Source: Bacteroides uniformis (GTDB lineage: Bacteria > Bacteroidota > Bacteroidia > Bacteroidales > Bacteroidaceae). From it: a DNA stretch of 64,000 bases. Numbering within the stretch: position 1 is the first letter of the stretch; every line of letters begins with the position of its first letter. Of the stretch, positions 9,972-17,332 are shown piece after piece. The translations under genes were made by a program, and so were the position numbers. Below the pieces are notes generated by a model. It was not told where the DNA came from. It worked only from the letters and a program-made list of their open reading frames with translations, and searched no databases. Location of the stretch: the NCBI RefSeq assembly GCF_025147485.1, contig NZ_CP102263.1, positions 819,501 through 883,500 on the forward strand, given 5' to 3'.

Positions 9972-10156
9972 TATGAGTTTACTGAACAGACCTGAAGAGG
10001 TCATCAGGCTTCTTCCGCAGCATCATGTCTTGATAGATAAGAGTATAGGAGAAAATACAGAAAAATAACAATAAAAATGGTATATGAAGTGATCATGCTC
10101 TATCATTTTCATATGCCATTGTATTTTGTAGGGACATTTACTGAATATCCCCTAAA

Positions 10157-10189
10157 TACTACTGGTGCGATAAAATCGCACCAGTAGTA
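10157..10189. repeat. 33-bp perfect palindrome beside the IS end
   Basis: Fifteen-base arms (TACTACTGGTGCGAT at 10157-10171 and its exact complement at 10175-10189) separated by AAA. It begins five bases beyond the right IS end. No T tract follows on either strand, so it is not a typical intrinsic terminator. Confidence 0.7.
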
Positions 10190-10564
10190 AATTCAAAGAG
10201 AAAATAACTATAAAAAGGTAGAGGGTAGACACGTTTCTCGTGACCTTATATACCATGTTCTAAATCAAGACTCTTTTTTTGAAGTTGAAGGTTTTATATT
10301 CCATCCGGAAGTCAATATCACTTTCTCAAAATTCTTTTCTACAGTACCCTTTGTATAAGTGAAGTGTTAATTTTTATAATATACTGATAAATAAAGATTT
10401 ACGTTTGAATATTTCTTGTTGTTTTTAGTTGTTCTACACTTCTAAATACAGTGTTGTAATAGCAAATGTCCTCTGCCATCTTGCAAGTGCGCGGTATCTC
10501 ACCTATTGGCATCTCACCGTTTTTCACATCATTACTTAAGGGGATAAGAAAGGAATGATCGTGA
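10190..10564. other. Intergenic sequence without recognisable gene
   Basis: AT-rich stretch between the IS-associated palindrome and a gene remnant. A 30-codon open frame at 10466-10558 (MSSAILQVRGISPIG...) has gene-like composition but no family I recognise; it might be another piece of the same decayed ATPase gene that follows. Nothing else is seen. Confidence 0.4.
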
Positions 10565-10858
10565 ATCGGTCAGCATTCCAACAAATCGGCTCAACAATCC
10601 GAGAAGGGAAAAGATTTCGCCAATCTGATAGATACTCTAACCCCCAAACAAATTAATTTCCTAATGGCTGTTGCTGACGGTGTTACCAATTTTTCATCTA
10701 AAGAAGTGCTTACTAAATACCAATTAGGGACATCTGTCAACATAAAAAATCTGAAAAAAGTTGCTACTGAAAAAGACTTAATTGACATACTGCCCGGAAA
10801 TAAAATTGAACTTCAAGATCCAGTATTCGAATATTGGCTAAAGCACATTTATAGATAA
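10565..10858 (+). pseudogene. C-terminal remnant of an AAA-type ATPase
   Basis: An open frame of 97 codons with no proper start after the stop at 10562-10564. The readable part, QINFLMAVADG then FSSKEVLTKYQLGTS, then KIELQDPVFEYWLKH, is the winged-helix tail typical of ORC/Cdc6-like or archaeal-type AAA ATPases common in Bacteroidetes and archaea. The P-loop and Walker B parts that should precede it are absent, so it is a truncated relic rather than a small gene, although an ATG at 10664 could in principle start a 64-residue protein. It converges on rnhB, ending two bases before the rnhB stop. Confidence 0.55.
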
Positions 10859-10860
10859 TA

Positions 10861-11469
10861 CTATTGTTCGAAGTTCAGCGACAACTGCCCATCCCCCAGA
10901 AGATTGAACGTCAAGCGATGATAGGGTGTAGTACCCCGCTCAGCAATGGCGGCACGATGTTTCTTGGTGGGATACCCCTTGTTACGATTCCAGTCATAAT
11001 ACGGATATTCCTCGTGAAGGCGGTTCATGTAGTCATCACGATAGGTCTTTGCCAAAATGGAGGCGGCAGCGATGGAAAGGTACTTCCCGTCTCCTTTCAC
11101 TACGGTAGTATGCGGCAAGTCCCGATATTTCTTAAAGCGGTTGCCGTCTATCAGCAGATGTTGCGGGCGGACATTCAGTTGGTCAACAGCACGGTGCATG
11201 GCAAGAAAGGAGGCATTGAGAATATTGATTTTGTCAATTTCTTCGGGAGAGACGACGCCCACCGCCCACGCCAGAGCCTCTTTCTCAATCACTTCACGCA
11301 AGGTATAGCGTTGTTTTTCCGTCAGCTGCTTGGAGTCGTTCAAAAGTTCATTCTTAAAGTCCGTTGGCAGAATAACAGCAGCGGCATAGACCGCACCGGC
11401 CAGACAGCCGCGACCGGCCTCATCGCATCCTGCCTCTATCAAATCTTTATTCAAATAAGGTAATAACAT
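10861..11469 (-). CDS. rnhB: Ribonuclease HII
   Basis: Endonuclease that removes RNA from RNA:DNA hybrids and single ribonucleotides from DNA. 202 residues, normal length. The active-site motif CDEAGRG gives Asp16 and Glu17; Asp108 lies in LLIDGNRF and Asp145 in [12 protein letters not shown]. The GRG motif for ribonucleotide recognition is present. It is cytoplasmic and monocistronic here, with a TATCTTTG promoter box on the minus strand at 11492-11499, giving a leader of about 16 bases. Confidence 0.97.
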   Translation of the reverse strand: MLLPYLNKDLIEAGCDEAGRGCLAGAVYAAAVILPTDFKNELLNDSKQLTEKQRYTLREVIEKEALAWAVGVVSPEEIDKINILNASFLAMHRAVDQLNVRPQHLLIDGNRFKKYRDLPHTTVVKGDGKYLSIAAASILAKTYRDDYMNRLHEEYPYYDWNRNKGYPTKKHRAAIAERGTTPYHRLTFNLLGDGQLSLNFEQ

Positions 11470-11478
11470 ATATATCGC

Positions 11479-11499
11479 TATCTTTGAGGCACAAAGATA
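11479..11499. promoter_or_regulatory. Symmetric divergent promoter for rnhB and the TPR regulator
   Basis: Perfect inverted repeat TATCTTTG-N5-CAAAGATA. Each arm is a TAnnTTTG -7 box of the Bacteroides primary sigma factor: the plus-strand box at 11479-11486 faces the TPR gene, the minus-strand box at 11492-11499 faces rnhB. The two predicted start sites fall inside each other's box, so the two transcription directions should compete. No good TTTG -33 boxes were seen. Confidence 0.6.
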
Positions 11500-11566
11500 A
11501 ATCTTTTTGGAGGGAAACCGGACTTCTAAGAAGAATTAATTAAATTTGCAGAAACAAGACGATGCC

Positions 11567-13189
11567 ATGAAGAAAAACCTATGTCTACTACTCGTATGTC
11601 TTCTGTCAGCAGCTGCCCCACTGCAAGCTCAAGACATGCAGCAAGCACAGAAATTGATTGACCAAGCACAGAAATACCTGTACAACAACCCCAAACAAGC
11701 TTCCTACTATGCAGCTCAGGCTTCTGCCTTGTTTCCCGAAGATGAGCCCAGTGAGGTCCGCGCACAAGCCATGATTCTCTACTGTCAAGCCGAACAATTG
11801 TTGGGGAACTTCGACCTAAGTATCAAGAATCTTTATGACACCCAAAAATATATCCATCCCACCAACAAAAAACAAATGGCACAACTCTGCTCCTTGATGG
11901 GGCGTGTATACAGCAAACTAGGCGATTACAACAAAGCCATTGAACTGAACGACAAAGCAACCTCCATCTTCAAATCCATCGGCGATTCCACCTCTGTGGC
12001 CGGATGCTATAACGAACGTGGAGTAATGCACCACTTCATGAGTGAATTTACCGTTGCCGAGCGTTTCTTCCAGCGTGCGCTGGCCATCAACCGTGCCCAA
12101 CGAAACCTGAAAGAGATTGCAACCAACTTGAACAACCTCTGTCTGTACCGAGGCAATACGGAAGAGAAACTTTCTTTCATCCAGGAAGCCATCACCATCA
12201 ACAAGAATCTGGATGCCCAATGGTCCCTCGGAGAAAACTACAATAACATGGGAAAACAGTATTACTACGGCAAACAATACTCCAACGCTTTGGAAGCATT
12301 GCGCAAAGCCTATGAATATGCCCACAACATCGGAGCCCGCGAACTGATTTGCGACAATTACGAATATTCGTCCATGGTATATGCAGCTATAGGTGACTAT
12401 GCCCAAGCTTATAAGTATCTGGACAAGAGGTACCACCTGGGCAAGGAACTGCAAAGTAGCAACAAGCTACGCAACATCGAGCAGGAAATTTCCTATAAAA
12501 GATACCAAGACCAAAAATATGCTACTGAAATGCAGGAACAAACCTACAAGATAGAGCTACTGAAACGCAATTTGTGGCTTTTGGGCAGCGTACTTATTCT
12601 GGGAATAGCTTTCAGCATCTTTCTATATAAATGGTATAAACGCCGAAAAGATTTGCAACTGATAGAAGCACGCTACCAATTGCAACTGTCCGAAAAAGAA
12701 GTGGCCGAACTGAAGATGCATCAGCAAGAGCTGGAACTTCAAAATGTACACAATGCCCTGGCTACCAGTCGGCAGGAGGCAACCAGCTTCGCCGTATTCC
12801 TGAAAAGCCGCAATGAACTGCTGGACAAAATACGCGGAATGGTGAAAGAAGGATATAAGATGGACGCGCAAGCCATCACGCCCCACCTGAAGAAAATCAA
12901 CGCATTCATCAGCCAGAGCCAAAGCGGAGACAAAACCAACAGTGCCCTATTGACAAACATCGATGATAAAAGCAATGAATTCCTCCAAAGACTGGTAGCG
13001 ATTCATCCCAAACTGACACAAGGCGAGAAATATCTTGCCACCCTGCTAAGGGTGAACCTGTCTACCAAAGAAATATCCATGTTGACCGGTACTACCCCTA
13101 AAACTATCAACATGAACCGTTACCGCCTGCGCAAATCCCTCAACCTCTCTTCCGAAGAAGACCTGACCGACTATCTACAAAATATATAA
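11567..13189 (+). CDS. TPR membrane protein with C-terminal LuxR-type helix-turn-helix
   Basis: 540 residues from ATG 11567 (an in-frame TTG at 11546 is less likely because it falls before the signal peptide MKKNLCLLLVCLLSAAAPLQA). Order: signal peptide, tetratricopeptide repeats about residues 20-300 (e.g. AQLCSLMGRVYSKLGDYNKA, ENYNNMGKQYYYGKQYSNA), one transmembrane helix near 335-352 (NLWLLGSVLILGIAFSIFL), a coiled coil, and a DNA-binding-like tail with LTQGEKYLATLLRVNLSTKEISMLTG near 485 that resembles the GerE/LuxR HTH. This sensor-TM-HTH plan is common in Bacteroidetes. Signal and targets are unknown; the nearest downstream operon is the SusC/SusD PUL at 14227, so control of that PUL is possible but not shown. 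Confidence 0.75.
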   Translation: MKKNLCLLLVCLLSAAAPLQAQDMQQAQKLIDQAQKYLYNNPKQASYYAAQASALFPEDEPSEVRAQAMILYCQAEQLLGNFDLSIKNLYDTQKYIHPTNKKQMAQLCSLMGRVYSKLGDYNKAIELNDKATSIFKSIGDSTSVAGCYNERGVMHHFMSEFTVAERFFQRALAINRAQRNLKEIATNLNNLCLYRGNTEEKLSFIQEAITINKNLDAQWSLGENYNNMGKQYYYGKQYSNALEALRKAYEYAHNIGARELICDNYEYSSMVYAAIGDYAQAYKYLDKRYHLGKELQSSNKLRNIEQEISYKRYQDQKYATEMQEQTYKIELLKRNLWLLGSVLILGIAFSIFLYKWYKRRKDLQLIEARYQLQLSEKEVAELKMHQQELELQNVHNALATSRQEATSFAVFLKSRNELLDKIRGMVKEGYKMDAQAITPHLKKINAFISQSQSGDKTNSALLTNIDDKSNEFLQRLVAIHPKLTQGEKYLATLLRVNLSTKEISMLTGTTPKTINMNRYRLRKSLNLSSEEDLTDYLQNI

Positions 13190-13225
13190 CCCGGCTCAAG
13201 GCTGAAAATATTTATTTTGCATTTC

Positions 13226-13314
13226 TACCCTCACCGCCCTCACTGCTTACCTAAAAGTCTTTATTCATCGGACTTTCAGAGGTGAGTAAGGGCAATTTCA
13301 AAAAGGTGAGGGTA
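13226..13314 (+). ncRNA. Foldable element with three nested stems (putative structured RNA)
   Basis: Outer stem TACCCTCACC (13226-13235) pairs exactly with 13305-13314; an inner stem pairs GCCCT at 13236-13240 and CTTACCT at 13246-13252 with parts of 13280-13293, including a G-U pair; an apical stem pairs AAAGTC (13254-13259) with 13271-13276. The element starts 37 bases after the TPR gene stop. There is no T run after it, so if transcribed it is more like a structured 3' UTR or small RNA than an intrinsic terminator. Expression is not shown. Confidence 0.3.
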
Positions 13315-13382
13315 AAGTTTGCTCTCACTTTGTCTCAGTAGAAACAAGGCATCGAACAAGTAAGCATAGGCTCGCAAGTCCG

Positions 13383-13478
13383 GAAGAAGGGACTACTGTA
13401 TCAGTATGCAAATGAAAGAACCGTCTACTAATGGCGTTTATAAAGAAAAAAAGTGTCTAGTGAAATCAGGAAAAGACA
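13383..13478 (+). repeat. 96-bp leader element, copy A
   Basis: Aligns without gaps to 36959-37054 with about 77 of 96 identical positions, including AAGAACCGTCTACT and AAATCAGGAAAAGACA exactly. Both copies are followed within about 20 bases by an array of degenerate 22-bp palindromes. Differences between copies fall in all codon positions and copy B has no start codon, so protein coding is not what is conserved. Confidence 0.8.
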
Positions 13479-13499
13479 GGAAAAGACAGCTTTCTTTTT

Positions 13500-13719
13500 G
13501 TTTCCCCCAATATAACCGCTTGTTTCAACACACAGAACGGTTTGTTTCGACGTGTAGAACAATGTGTTTCATTAGGGCGAACACTTTGTTCCATTATAGT
13601 GAACACTTTGTTTCATACTATATAAACACCTTGTTTTATGTTGTGCAAACAAAACGTTTTATACTACATGAACGAAGTGTTTTGTACTGCAGAAACAAAG
13701 TGTTCATCACTATGAACTA
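13500..13719 (+). repeat. Array A: ten degenerate palindromic units with 22-23 bp period
   Basis: Units begin at G residues 13500, 13522, 13544, 13566, 13588, 13610, 13633, 13656, 13679 and 13702. Each starts with a GTTT-like arm and ends with an AAAC/GAAC-like arm, e.g. GTTTCATACTATATAAACAC. The interior varies from unit to unit, while the spacing is held almost exactly. There are no conserved direct repeats separated by unique spacers, so it is not a CRISPR array. Confidence 0.85.
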
Positions 13720-13834
13720 ATAAGTTATCCGTATTTTGCAAGAGATAAGATATGAATGTCATCCGTCTTATACTCGACTTCCTCTTTTACAGATGGCTTG
13801 CAGATAAAACATCTGCAAACCATCTGCAAGGGAC

Positions 13835-13906
13835 ATCATTGATAAACAGTAGTATCTCAACTCTCCTCCGGGGAGGAGAGTTGAGATACTACTGTTTATC
13901 AATGAT
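13835..13906. repeat. 72-bp near-perfect palindrome
   Basis: Two 35-base arms (13835-13869 and 13872-13906) are exactly complementary and separated by only GG. The arms begin ATCATTGATAAACAGTAGTA. It could extrude as a cruciform or form an extremely stable RNA hairpin. No T tract follows (the next bases are TATAAAAG). Confidence 0.9.
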
Positions 13907-14031
13907 TATAAAAGACCTGCGAAACTTGAGTTGCTTGATATTTCTAAAAGAGTTGGTTTCCTTCTTCATCTAATCACCGTTTACTTGCGCAACTCAATAA
14001 TTAATGTAAATCGGGAAAAGTTTATGTGGAT

Positions 14032-14144
14032 ATAGTTTTGTAGATATAGAATATCTCATTTACTCCTATTTATCAAATACTTACAAAACTATTTGTAGAT
14101 AATAAAACAAAGAATATCCCTCTCTTGTAGTCTGCTTGTAGATA
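14032..14144 (+). promoter_or_regulatory. Putative control region of the second PUL
   Basis: A TAGTTTTG box (14033-14040) fits the TAnnTTTG -7 consensus and would give a leader of about 180 bases before susC. Nearby are three copies of TTGTAGATA (14038-14046, 14093-14101, 14136-14144) and an 11-bp inverted repeat ATAGTTTTGTA (14032-14042) with its complement at 14082-14092. These could be regulator sites; this is inference. Confidence 0.35.
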
Positions 14145-14226
14145 ACATTCATTAGCAATTCCTGTTTATGAAGCTTAATTTAGCATTGTGAAAAACCAAT
14201 AGTATTAACCTTAAAAACTTATTCAA

Positions 14227-17200
14227 ATGAGTAAAAGTAACTACTACAAAGAAAGAGTCATTCAGCTACTTCTCTTCTTTGCTTTTATGCTGCCTATGGG
14301 CGCATTGGCACAGAACATTCAGCTGAACGGTACCGTAACCGATGTTTCCGGTGAATCTGTCATCGGAGCCAGTGTATTAGAGAAAGGAACAACAAATGGA
14401 GTAATCACTGACATCGACGGTAACTTTACCCTCAGCGTTTCCCCAAAAGCCACTATTATTATCTCTTACGTGGGCTATGCTCCACAAGAAATCGCCCTCA
14501 ATGGTCGCAAGGAATTGAAAGTGGTGCTGAAAGAAGACACCGAACTACTGGACGAAGTAGTCGTTATCGGTTATGGCACACAAAAGAAATCGGATGTTTC
14601 CGGTTCGGTAAGTTCCGTATCGGGCGATAAACTAAACAACATACCTACCGCTAATGCCGAAACTGCCCTGCAGGGTATGGCTCCCGGTTTGATAGTTAAC
14701 TTTGGTAGCGGTGCCGCCGGCTCCACTCCCAGCCTGCAGGTGCGCGGTGTAACCACTTATGGAACAGACAACTCTCCGTTGGTAATTATCGATGGCGTTC
14801 CGGGTGATATGAGTTTTCTGAACCCCGAAGACATCAAGTCAATGTCTGTATTGAAAGACGCTGCCACCGCCGCTATTTACGGAGCACGCGCCGCCGCAGG
14901 CGTTATCCTGATTGAGACTTACCGTGGTACCAAATCCAAACCCAAAATCACGTTCTCAGCTTATTGGGGAGTGGATCAGATAGCCAAGAAACTGGATGTC
15001 TGCAATGCCGAAGAATTTATCCACATGGCAAAGATGGCCCGTACAAACGCCGGTCAAAACCCCAAAAACTGGCCTGCTTACATTGCGGCTTATGAGCAAG
15101 ACCCCACACAGTTTGGCGACACCGATTGGCAGGACGAATACTACCGCAACGGCTTCACACAGAAATACAATGTGGGGTACACTAGTGGCAGTGAGAATGC
15201 CAACGTAGCTTTGTCCGTATTCTATTCAAAAAACGAAGCCATCGTGACCGGCACGGGTGACGAGAAATATGGCTTCCGCTTAAACTCAGACATGAAACGC
15301 GGCAAGTTCAAAGTGGGCGAATCAGTAAACTACAGCCGTTGGGAATCGGAAATGGAAGCCAACTCAGGTTTTCCCGGCATATACCAAGTGACCAACATGG
15401 AACCTATCGCACGTCTGTATGACGAGAATTGTGACGGCGGATACGGTGGTGCCATCCCCGGCATGAACATGAGCGATGCTGCCAACATGGTAGGTTATAA
15501 TAACCTGATTGAGAACACCCGCGCCACAGATTACATCAAAGGATCGGGCTATCTGCAATATGAGCCCATCAAGGGACTGGTAATCAAGGCACAAGCAAGC
15601 CGTAGCCTCCTTTTCCGCGAAACCCGCGTATTCAAACCTACTTACGAACTGGGTGCCATGAAGTGGAACGAAAGCGCCTCACTATCACAGACCCGCACCA
15701 GAAGCGTCAACGACCTGCTGGAACTGACTGCCAACTACAACTTCACCATCAAAGACAGTCACGACTTCGCCTTCCTGCTGGGAGCTTCACAAGAAGAAAG
15801 CACTTACGACCTATTGGGTGCATCGGGTTCCGAATTCGAGAACAACGACATGGGCATTCTGGGCCAGGCACGCAAAGACTATGGTGTGCAAGGTGAAAAG
15901 ACCCGTAGCGGCTTGCGTTCCGTATTTGGCCGTGTGAACTATAGTTGGAAAATGCGCTACATGTTAATGGCCTCGTTCCGCTATGACGGTTCTTCACGTT
16001 TTGCCGACGGTAACCAGTGGGGGTTCTTCCCCTCTGTATCAGTAGGCTGGAACATTGCCAACGAACCTTTCTGGGAAGATATGAAAGAAACAGTCAGCTC
16101 CTTCAAATTGCGTATGAGCTACGGCGCCCTCGGTAACCAATCGGTACCTCTCTATCTCTACATTCCCAAATTGGACTCCAACGCCGACAACATCAACTAC
16201 CCCTTCGACGGCAAAGTCGTAAACCAGGGATATGCAGTACGTAGCCTCCCCTCAAGGAACATCAAGTGGGAAACTACCTTCTACAAAAACATCGGTGTGG
16301 ACATGAGCCTATGGAACAACAAACTGGAATTCTCGATTGAAGGTTACATCAAGGACACCAAGGACATGCTTTCCGAAAAGAACATCAGTCTGTCTACCGG
16401 TTACGGTGCACTGACGGTGAACGACGGTGAACTGCGCACCACCGGTATGGAAATGCAACTGATTTACCACGGTAATGCAGGTAAGGACTTCAAGTATGAC
16501 CTTGACTTCAACCTGAGCCACTTCAAGAGTAAACTGAAATCAATGGCAGACCCCAACTATATGTACGAATATGGTGCTTCACGTACCTACGTGGGTGGTT
16601 ACTTCGGTGAATTCTGGGCTTACGAAACCGCAGGCATCATCCAAAATGAAGCAGAAGCCAAACTTTGGAAAGAATCACACGGACGCAAGGACAGCAAAGG
16701 CAACTGGATTCCCATGCAGCCCAACGCAGAACCCGGTGACCTCCGCTTCGTAGACCAAAACGGTGACGGCATGCTGGACAGCGATGACAAGAAGCTTCTG
16801 GGCAACGGTTGCCCCAAGGCCTCTATCGGCTTCAACGTAACACTGAATTACAAGAACTTCGATTTGGTAGCCAACTTCTACGGTGACCTCGGTGTAGACC
16901 GTTACAACTATACCAAATATCAATTGGAGCGTATGGATACCAAGTTCAACTATGGCAGAAACGCACTGAAAGCATGGACTCCGGAGAACCCCAACACCAA
17001 CATTCCACGTGCCGTATACGGCGACCCGAACAAGAATGCTCGCACTTCCGACCGTTTCATCGAACGAGGCGACTTCTTCCGCCTGAACAACTTGCAACTG
17101 GGCTACAACCTGCCTGCTACAGTTTGTGGTAAGTTGGGCATCAGCAACCTCCGTTTCTATGTAGGTGGTACACGCATCTTTACCATCACCGGTTACAGTG

Positions 17201-17304
17201 GCTATGACCCCTCTACCAACGGTGGTATTGACCGCATGGGTTACGACTATGCTTCATCACCTCTATGCCGCACTTTCATGGCCGGTATTAAATTCGGATT
17301 TTAA
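14227..17304 (+). CDS. SusC/RagA-family TonB-dependent transporter (second PUL)
   Basis: Outer-membrane importer of 1025 residues. Signal peptide ending ALAQ near residue 29; carboxypeptidase-regulatory-like domain (LNGTVTDVSGESVIGASVLEKG, motif about 33-54); TonB box DEVVVIGYGTQKKSDVSGS near 111-128; plug with LQVRGVTTYGTDNSPLVIIDG near 173; barrel ending MAGIKFGF. It leads a plus-strand operon with SusD, GH63- and GH2-type enzymes, so it probably imports galactose-containing oligosaccharides. Spacing of about 28 bp to susD supports co-transcription. Confidence 0.96.
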   Translation: MSKSNYYKERVIQLLLFFAFMLPMGALAQNIQLNGTVTDVSGESVIGASVLEKGTTNGVITDIDGNFTLSVSPKATIIISYVGYAPQEIALNGRKELKVVLKEDTELLDEVVVIGYGTQKKSDVSGSVSSVSGDKLNNIPTANAETALQGMAPGLIVNFGSGAAGSTPSLQVRGVTTYGTDNSPLVIIDGVPGDMSFLNPEDIKSMSVLKDAATAAIYGARAAAGVILIETYRGTKSKPKITFSAYWGVDQIAKKLDVCNAEEFIHMAKMARTNAGQNPKNWPAYIAAYEQDPTQFGDTDWQDEYYRNGFTQKYNVGYTSGSENANVALSVFYSKNEAIVTGTGDEKYGFRLNSDMKRGKFKVGESVNYSRWESEMEANSGFPGIYQVTNMEPIARLYDENCDGGYGGAIPGMNMSDAANMVGYNNLIENTRATDYIKGSGYLQYEPIKGLVIKAQASRSLLFRETRVFKPTYELGAMKWNESASLSQTRTRSVNDLLELTANYNFTIKDSHDFAFLLGASQEESTYDLLGASGSEFENNDMGILGQARKDYGVQGEKTRSGLRSVFGRVNYSWKMRYMLMASFRYDGSSRFADGNQWGFFPSVSVGWNIANEPFWEDMKETVSSFKLRMSYGALGNQSVPLYLYIPKLDSNADNINYPFDGKVVNQGYAVRSLPSRNIKWETTFYKNIGVDMSLWNNKLEFSIEGYIKDTKDMLSEKNISLSTGYGALTVNDGELRTTGMEMQLIYHGNAGKDFKYDLDFNLSHFKSKLKSMADPNYMYEYGASRTYVGGYFGEFWAYETAGIIQNEAEAKLWKESHGRKDSKGNWIPMQPNAEPGDLRFVDQNGDGMLDSDDKKLLGNGCPKASIGFNVTLNYKNFDLVANFYGDLGVDRYNYTKYQLERMDTKFNYGRNALKAWTPENPNTNIPRAVYGDPNKNARTSDRFIERGDFFRLNNLQLGYNLPATVCGKLGISNLRFYVGGTRIFTITGYSGYDPSTNGGIDRMGYDYASSPLCRTFMAGIKFGF

Positions 17305-17332
17305 TTGAACCAAAACTTTAAAAAAGATGATT

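Larger units (their letters stand above)
8470..10151 (+). mobile_element. Degenerate IS1182-type insertion sequence
   Basis: About 1.68 kb. The termini are imperfect inverted repeats: 8470-8488 begins GGGACATTCATTAAATATT and the complement of 10131-10151 begins GGGATATTCAGTAAATGTC, matching at about 16 of 19 positions. It carries one transposase gene, now inactive. Flanks are CTAAAAA on the left and CTAAATA on the right, a possible 7-bp target duplication with one mismatch; this is tentative. The left end carries a hairpin that would block read-through into the transposase. Confidence 0.75.
13190..14226. other. Structured gene-free kilobase upstream of the second PUL
   Basis: No protein-coding gene is supported. 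It contains, in order, a multi-stem foldable element (13226-13314), a 96-bp leader (13383-13478), an array of ten 22-23 bp palindromic units (13500-13719), a 9-bp inverted repeat (CTTGCAGAT at 13797-13805, ATCTGCAAG at 13822-13830), a 72-bp near-perfect palindrome (13835-13906), and the putative susC control region (14032-14144). A 104-codon open frame at 13406-13720 merely follows the leader and array. Confidence 0.6.

Noticed and set aside
13500..13719. CRISPR array
   Set aside because: There is no constant direct repeat and no cas gene; unit interiors and arms both drift and the period of 22-23 bp is too short.
13406..13720. A 104-codon open frame across leader A and array A
   Set aside because: It follows the repeats, its composition reflects the palindromic units, and the matching frame at copy B has no start and stops early.
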